A stretch of 64,000 nucleotides of DNA from NCBI RefSeq assembly GCF_900104945.1, contig NZ_LT629736.1, forward strand, positions 248,001 through 312,000, written 5' to 3'. The notes under the pieces are model-generated. The model had not been told where the DNA came from. It did no database searches and saw only the letters and a list, made by a program, of their open reading frames with translations. This document shows, in pieces, positions 59,895-64,000 of this stretch. The position numbers and the translations under genes are program-made. Origin of the DNA: Halopseudomonas xinjiangensis. GTDB taxonomy: Bacteria; Pseudomonadota; Gammaproteobacteria; Pseudomonadales; Pseudomonadaceae. Positions within the stretch are counted from its first letter, which is position 1. Each line of letters opens with the position of its first letter.

Positions 59895-60842
59895 ATGCAG
59901 ATCAAATTGGCAAATCCCCGCGGTTTCTGCGCAGGTGTCGACCGCGCGATCGAGATCGTAAACCGCGCGCTCGAAGTGTTCGGTCCGCCGATCTATGTGC
60001 GCCATGAAGTGGTGCACAACAAATTTGTTGTGGACGACCTGCGTAGCCGCGGCGCCATCTTCGTCGAAGAGATCGAGCAGGTGCCGGACGACGTCATCGT
60101 CATCTTCAGTGCCCATGGTGTTTCCCAGGCGGTGCGCAAAGAAGCAGCCGACCGCGGCTTGAAGGTGTTCGATGCGACATGCCCGCTGGTGACCAAGGTG
60201 CATCTCGAGGTCGCCAAGTACAGCCGAGACGGCCGCGAATGCATCCTCATAGGCCACGCCGGCCATCCCGAGGTGGAAGGCACCATGGGTCAGTACGACA
60301 CGCGCAATGGCGGTGCGATCTATCTGGTGGAGGACGAGCAGGACGTCGCTAACCTGAAAGTACGCGATCCCTCGAGCCTGGCGTTCGTCACGCAGACCAC
60401 ACTATCGATGGATGACACCGCAAAAGTGATCGACGCGCTTCGCGAACATTTCCCGACCATACATGGCCCGCGAAAGGATGACATTTGCTACGCCACTCAA
60501 AACCGCCAGGATGCCGTGAAACAACTGGCCGCAGACTGCGATCTGGTGTTGGTCGTTGGCAGTCCGAACAGCTCGAATTCGAATCGCCTACGGGAATTAT
60601 CAGAGCGTATTGGTACGCCGGCTCATCTAATCGATGCCGCTGACGAGATTCGAAGCGAATGGCTGGAAGGTGTAAAGAACATCGGCGTAACCGCCGGCGC
60701 ATCCGCGCCTGACATCCTGGTGCGCCAGGTCATCGAGCACCTTCACAGTCTGGGCGCGACGGGCGCCGAAGAACTCGCTGGCCGCCCGGAAAACGTCGTG
60801 TTCAGCATGCCGAAAGAACTCCGGGTAGTTTCGGTAGACTGA
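59895..60842 (+). CDS. ispH: 4-hydroxy-3-methylbut-2-enyl diphosphate reductase IspH
   Basis: IspH is the last enzyme of the MEP isoprenoid pathway and supplies precursors for IspB and undecaprenyl phosphate. The 315-residue protein has the three iron-sulfur Cys in GFCAG (12), [10 protein letters not shown] (about 96) and the [11 protein letters not shown] segment (about 197), and the conserved Glu in the AHGVS-to-GHP region. The ATG at 59895 gives the standard [14 protein letters not shown] opening. Confidence 0.97.
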   Translation: MQIKLANPRGFCAGVDRAIEIVNRALEVFGPPIYVRHEVVHNKFVVDDLRSRGAIFVEEIEQVPDDVIVIFSAHGVSQAVRKEAADRGLKVFDATCPLVTKVHLEVAKYSRDGRECILIGHAGHPEVEGTMGQYDTRNGGAIYLVEDEQDVANLKVRDPSSLAFVTQTTLSMDDTAKVIDALREHFPTIHGPRKDDICYATQNRQDAVKQLAADCDLVLVVGSPNSSNSNRLRELSERIGTPAHLIDAADEIRSEWLEGVKNIGVTAGASAPDILVRQVIEHLHSLGATGAEELAGRPENVVFSMPKELRVVSVD

Positions 60843-60860
60843 GGCTTCTGTCTCTCTGCA

Positions 60861-60973
60861 GTAGCCGCGCCGAGGGCGACGCTCCCATCAATGCCAGCGC
60901 GCTGCTGGTGAGCTGAATCTCGCACGGCTTGGTCCCATTACTTCTGCGGGAGCGCCGTCCCCGGCGCGATCGC
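60861..60973. repeat. Second REP family, inverted pair after ispH
   Basis: CGCGCCGAGGGCGACGCTCC near 60866 and its inverted relative near 60946 (GGGAGCGCCGTCCCCGGCGC) flank about 60 bases. Core bases differ from the CTTCGCGG family elsewhere in the window. The rest of the 180-base gap to 61022 holds no gene that I can support. Confidence 0.7.
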
Positions 60974-61022
60974 GCCCTAGGCGCGTTTCAAGTTCGTTGT
61001 AGCTTGCGCATTAACTTTTTCC

Positions 61023-61961
61023 TCAACGCAACCACAGCGCTCTTATAGCCGCGATTCCCTGCGCACCCGCCTCAAACACTTGAGAAAGATTGGAATCGCT
61101 CAGCCCGCCCAAAAGATACGCAGGCAGGTTCGTGCTACGCAGCAGGCTGGTCGCGCGCTCCCAGCCCAACGAGGGCGATCCGGGGTGGCTTTGCGTCGGC
61201 AGAACGGGCGATAGCGTCACGAAATCCACTCCGACTCTGTCGGCCAACTTCAGCTCTTCCTCGTCATGACAGGAAGCCGCGAGCCAAGCGATGTTGTCGG
61301 TCCGTCGCCATCCGGCTGCAGCAAACTGTCTCAGCTGCCGGGCAGAGAGATGCCAACCCGCGCCAGCCTGAGGAGGCGGGTGGTCGCCTTTCAACATCCA
61401 GGTGAAGGCGGAGCCGAAATGCTCCATCGCTGCGTCGGCCAGTTTGCGATAGGCGTCGGGATCGAGGTGCGTCTGGCGAAGCTGAACGAGTCTGACGCCG
61501 TTCTCCGAAGCCGCTTGCAGGCCGGCGAACAGCGCGTTTCGGTCGGTCAGATCCGGTGTAATCAGATATCGGGGCGGAAGGCGGGCAGCGGTGACAATGG
61601 GCGCGTTGGCTTCCGGGAACGCATATTCATCCAGGTCATCAGCAGCCACCCAGCGAATGGGCTGGCCCTCCGCACCATGAGCGACGCCCTCGAACTCATC
61701 AACCTGCCAGACATCGAGACGGATGGATTTGTCAGGGTAGTCGTGGTGGATATCAAGCAAAGGGCGGGCGCGGGCGACCGTGATGCCTAACTCTTCGCGC
61801 AGCTCGCGCGCCAGCGCGACGTTGCGCTGTTCGCCAGGCTCGAGCTTGCCGCCGGGAAACTCCCATAACCCGCCCTGGTGAGCATGGTCTGGCCGTTTGG
61901 CAATCAGAATACGGCCGGCAGGATCGCGAATGACCGCAGCCATGACGTGGATGCGGCGCAT
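61023..61961 (-). CDS. Nudix hydrolase (MutT) fused to a thiamine-phosphate-synthase-like domain
   Basis: The 312-residue protein has an N-terminal MutT domain (about 1-130) with the Nudix box GGKLEPGEQRNVALARELRE+ELG (about 36-58), which cleans 8-oxo-dGTP, joined to a ThiE-like TIM-barrel domain (about 140-312) with HLSARQL and VDFVTLSPVLPTQSHPG. The fusion is known in pseudomonads (PA4400 type); the second domain's activity is unproven. ATG at 61961 gives MRRIHVMAAVIRD; longer frames overlap yacG. It ends the yacG-coaE-pilD group. Confidence 0.9.
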   Translation of the reverse strand: MRRIHVMAAVIRDPAGRILIAKRPDHAHQGGLWEFPGGKLEPGEQRNVALARELREELGITVARARPLLDIHHDYPDKSIRLDVWQVDEFEGVAHGAEGQPIRWVAADDLDEYAFPEANAPIVTAARLPPRYLITPDLTDRNALFAGLQAASENGVRLVQLRQTHLDPDAYRKLADAAMEHFGSAFTWMLKGDHPPPQAGAGWHLSARQLRQFAAAGWRRTDNIAWLAASCHDEEELKLADRVGVDFVTLSPVLPTQSHPGSPSLGWERATSLLRSTNLPAYLLGGLSDSNLSQVFEAGAQGIAAIRALWLR

Positions 61962-61965
61962 CGAG

Positions 61966-62154
61966 TTAGCGTTCCGGCAGGTCGTCGGAGTAGATATCTT
62001 GCTCGAGTTCTTCCCCTGGAATGGCATGTTCTTCAGATGCCCAGGCGCCCAGGTCAATCAGCCGGCAACGGGGTGAGCAGAACGGCCGGTCGGGAGAGCT
62101 GGCGCTCCACACGACCGGCGCCTTGCAGGTAGGGCATTCGACGGTCAGGGTCAT
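61966..62154 (-). CDS. yacG: DNA gyrase inhibitor YacG, zinc protein
   Basis: The 62-residue protein has four zinc Cys: C-P-T-C (about 9-12) and C-S-P-R-C (about 27-31), followed by [17 protein letters not shown]. YacG inhibits GyrB. Its start overlaps the coaE stop by four bases. Confidence 0.95.
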   Translation of the reverse strand: MTLTVECPTCKAPVVWSASSPDRPFCSPRCRLIDLGAWASEEHAIPGEELEQDIYSDDLPER

Positions 62155-62756
62155 AACGTGTCTCCGGATAGCATGGCTAGGTATCGATCATGCAACGCGT
62201 CTACCTGAGCATGCAACGCGGCCAGGTCACCATCATTCACGAGGACATCGTGCGCCTGGCGCAACCGATCATCCCGGCTAGCTTGTGCCTCCATGATGGC
62301 TCGGACCTGGTCGAGCGGAACCTGATCTCGCGCAGCCGTACGGGCGAGCTGAATAGATTCCGGCACGTCGACCACGATGACACGCTCGGTCATGCGGTGT
62401 TGTCCAGATTCGATAAGCAGAGGCGATACGAGCAAGGCATAGGGCGATTCGGCGGAGGCGAGATCGTTCACGACCTCCTCGCGAATCAGCGGATGCAGCA
62501 GCTCTTCCAGCCACAGGCGTTGCGTCGGGTCACGAAACACCACCTCGCGTAACGCGGGGCGGTTGAGCGAGCCGTTGTCGAGCAAGACATCATCGCCGAA
62601 CCGGTCGACGATACGAGCCAGCGCAGGCCGGCCTGGCTCGACTACTACTCGGGATTTCATGTCGGCGTCGACGACGTGAACGCCGTGCGCCTCGGCGAAG
62701 CGGTCGGCAGCAGCGCTCTTGCCGCTACCGATACCGCCGGTGAGACCTATGATCAT
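62151..62756 (-). CDS. coaE: Dephospho-CoA kinase CoaE
   Basis: CoaE makes the final phosphorylation in coenzyme A synthesis. The 201-residue P-loop kinase begins [20 protein letters not shown], with Walker A near 8-15, and has [12 protein letters not shown] in the lid region. It starts at 62756, sharing one base with the pilD stop. The pilD-coaE-yacG order is conserved in pseudomonads. Confidence 0.96.
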   Translation of the reverse strand: MIIGLTGGIGSGKSAAADRFAEAHGVHVVDADMKSRVVVEPGRPALARIVDRFGDDVLLDNGSLNRPALREVVFRDPTQRLWLEELLHPLIREEVVNDLASAESPYALLVSPLLIESGQHRMTERVIVVDVPESIQLARTAARDQVPLDQVRAIMEAQASRDDRLRQAHDVLVNDGDLAALHAQVDALHDRYLAMLSGDTL

Positions 62757-63628
62757 TAGAATCCGGCAAATTGTAGATACTGGCTGGTGATTGTCTCACC
62801 CCAGATCAACGCAATCCAGCCGGCAATGGCGAGGTAAGGACCAAAAGGAAGCGGCGTGGCATTCGAGTCGCCACGGCTCTTGAGAATGATGATGCCGAGA
62901 ATAGCGCCAACCAGTGACGACAGCAGAATGGTGAGTGGCAACACCTGCCAGCCGCCCCAGGCGCCGATCATCGCCAGCAGCTTGAAGTCACCGTAACCCA
63001 TCCCTTCCTTGCCGGTCACCAGCTTGAACAGCCAGTACACGGACCATAGGCTGAGATAACCAAACACCGCGCCGGCGAGCGCCGTGTTCAGATCAGTGAA
63101 TAACCCGAAGCTGCTCACGATCAGTCCCAGCCAAAGCATCGGCAGAACGATCGCGTCTGGCAGCAGCTGAGTATCCGCATCGATCAGGCTGAGGGTGACC
63201 AGCGCCCAGGTCAGCAGCAGCATCGACCCAGCTTGCCAGGTAAAACCGAACTGCCACGCCACGACCATCGACAACGCGGCAGTCAACAACTCGACCAGCG
63301 GATAACGAGGGCTGATCCCCATCTTGCAACTGCCGCAACGCCCACCGAGCGCCAGGTAGCTTACAACCGGCACGTTCTGCCATGCCTTGATCTCGGCCTG
63401 GCACTTCGGGCAGTGGGAATGGGGTAGAACGAGATTGTAAGTCGGCTCGCTGGGGTGGTCGGTTTCCGGCTCGAGAATTTCCCGAGCCTGCTGGCGCCAT
63501 TCGCGCTCCATCATCCGAGGGAGGCGATGGATAACCACGTTGAGGAAGCTGCCGACAATCAGGCCGAACAGGCCAGCGAGCAAAATAAAGGCCAGCGCAT
63601 TGCTGGCCAAGTATTCGAGGAGTCCCAT
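62756..63628 (-). CDS. pilD: Prepilin peptidase / N-methyltransferase PilD
   Basis: PilD cleaves the leaders of type IV prepilins, including FimT, FimU, PilV, PilW, PilX and PilE encoded at 37-44 kb, and methylates the new N-terminus. The 290-residue protein has the zinc-binding tetrad C-P-K-C ... C-G-S-C (about 72-99), eight membrane helices, and the catalytic Asp motifs [12 protein letters not shown] (about 148) and GMGYGDFK (about 211, G-x-G-x-x-D). Start three bases after pilC. Confidence 0.96.
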   Translation of the reverse strand: MGLLEYLASNALAFILLAGLFGLIVGSFLNVVIHRLPRMMEREWRQQAREILEPETDHPSEPTYNLVLPHSHCPKCQAEIKAWQNVPVVSYLALGGRCGSCKMGISPRYPLVELLTAALSMVVAWQFGFTWQAGSMLLLTWALVTLSLIDADTQLLPDAIVLPMLWLGLIVSSFGLFTDLNTALAGAVFGYLSLWSVYWLFKLVTGKEGMGYGDFKLLAMIGAWGGWQVLPLTILLSSLVGAILGIIILKSRGDSNATPLPFGPYLAIAGWIALIWGETITSQYLQFAGF

Positions 63629-63631
63629 GGG

Positions 63632-64000
63632 TTAAACGACAGCGCCCAGCTGGAAGATTGGGAGATACATGGCAATGATCAAGCCGCCGATCAGTACGCC
63701 CAGCACAGCCATGATCATAGGTTCCATGAGGGTGGTGAGGTTATCCACCGCATTATCCACTTCCGCTTCGTAATAATCAGCGACCTTCTCCAGCATGCCG
63801 TCCAGGTTGCCCGACTCTTCACCGATCCCAGCCATCTGTACCGCAAGCGACGGAAAAACGTTTGTGGTGCGCATTGAAAAGTTTAGCTGGGAGCCTGCAG
63901 AAACATCGTCCTTGATTTTCAATACCGCGTTGTAAAAAACTACGTTGCCGGCGGCACCGGCTACAGAGTCTAGGGCGGATACGAGGGGTACGCCTGCTGC
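63632..64000 (-). CDS. pilC: Type IV pilus inner-membrane platform protein PilC, C-terminal part
   Basis: The gene enters the window at 64000 without its start, so only the last 122 codons are visible. They hold the second GspF/T2SSF domain, with MAGIGEESGNLDGMLEKVADYYE and a final membrane helix MAVLGVLIGGLIIAMYLPIFQLG typical of PilC C-termini. The frame stays open to the edge. pilD follows after three bases, matching the pilBCD operon. Confidence 0.93.
   Translation of the reverse strand, partial: AAGVPLVSALDSVAGAAGNVVFYNAVLKIKDDVSAGSQLNFSMRTTNVFPSLAVQMAGIGEESGNLDGMLEKVADYYEAEVDNAVDNLTTLMEPMIMAVLGVLIGGLIIAMYLPIFQLGAVV

Overview
The window is a G+C-rich chromosomal segment whose gene families and gene order are those of Pseudomonas-type Gammaproteobacteria. 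The diagnostic order is petC-sspA-sspB, then lpoA/rsmI, rnpB, the full mra/fts/mur (dcw) cluster, lpxC-dciA-M23 peptidase-secA-argJ, a minor-pilin/pilY1/pilE cluster, ispB/rplU-rpmA-obgE-proB, rpsT/murJ-ribF-ileS-lspA-fkpB-ispH, and yacG-coaE-pilD-pilC. Gene order differs in places from what I know of P. aeruginosa (the pilin cluster sits beside argJ, and no pilY2 follows pilY1), so a related genus such as Halopseudomonas is possible. That placement is inference.

Layout. 1-5.7 kb: end of cytochrome c1, sspAB, and a minus-strand group with a BON lipoprotein, a SIS-domain protein, yraN and lpoA, divergent from rsmI. 5.7-12.8 kb: an accessory minus-strand operon between rsmI and rnpB encoding an ABC permease and ATPase, two DUF1989 proteins and a biotin-dependent carboxylase of the kind usually labelled urea carboxylase. 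Its leader carries a clear guanidine-I (ykkC) riboswitch, preceded by a good sigma-54 promoter and an NtrC-type palindrome, so it reads as a guanidine nitrogen-assimilation operon under two controls. 12.8-31.2 kb: RNase P RNA, then a MraZ-box promoter and mraZ-rsmH-ftsL-ftsI-murE-murF-mraY-murD-ftsW-murG-murC-ddlB-ftsQ-ftsA-ftsZ-lpxC, tightly packed and all on the plus strand. 31.3-37.1 kb: dciA, an M23 peptidase, secA and argJ. 37.1-44.4 kb: type IV pilus minor pilins fimT (minus) and fimU-pilV-pilW-pilX-pilY1-pilE (plus), with four-base overlaps at most junctions. 44.8-64 kb: trmA and a purine permease, fklB, ispB, ribosomal protein genes, murJ-ribF-ileS-lspA-fkpB-ispH, a Nudix/ThiE-like fusion, yacG-coaE-pilD and the end of pilC.

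Functionally the window is dominated by cell-envelope growth: peptidoglycan precursor synthesis, lipid II flipping, septal synthesis, the divisome, lipid A commitment, Sec export, lipoprotein processing and pilus assembly. Three REPIN-type paired repeats (about 47.98, 52.58 and 59.23 kb) share one REP sequence, and a second REP family lies after ispH. I saw no insertion sequence, prophage, tRNA, rRNA or CRISPR array.

The most interesting part is the guanidine operon. A nitrogen-limitation promoter, a guanidine riboswitch and the guanidine carboxylase/deiminase genes are together, while the expected allophanate hydrolase and ABC substrate-binding protein are missing from the locus.
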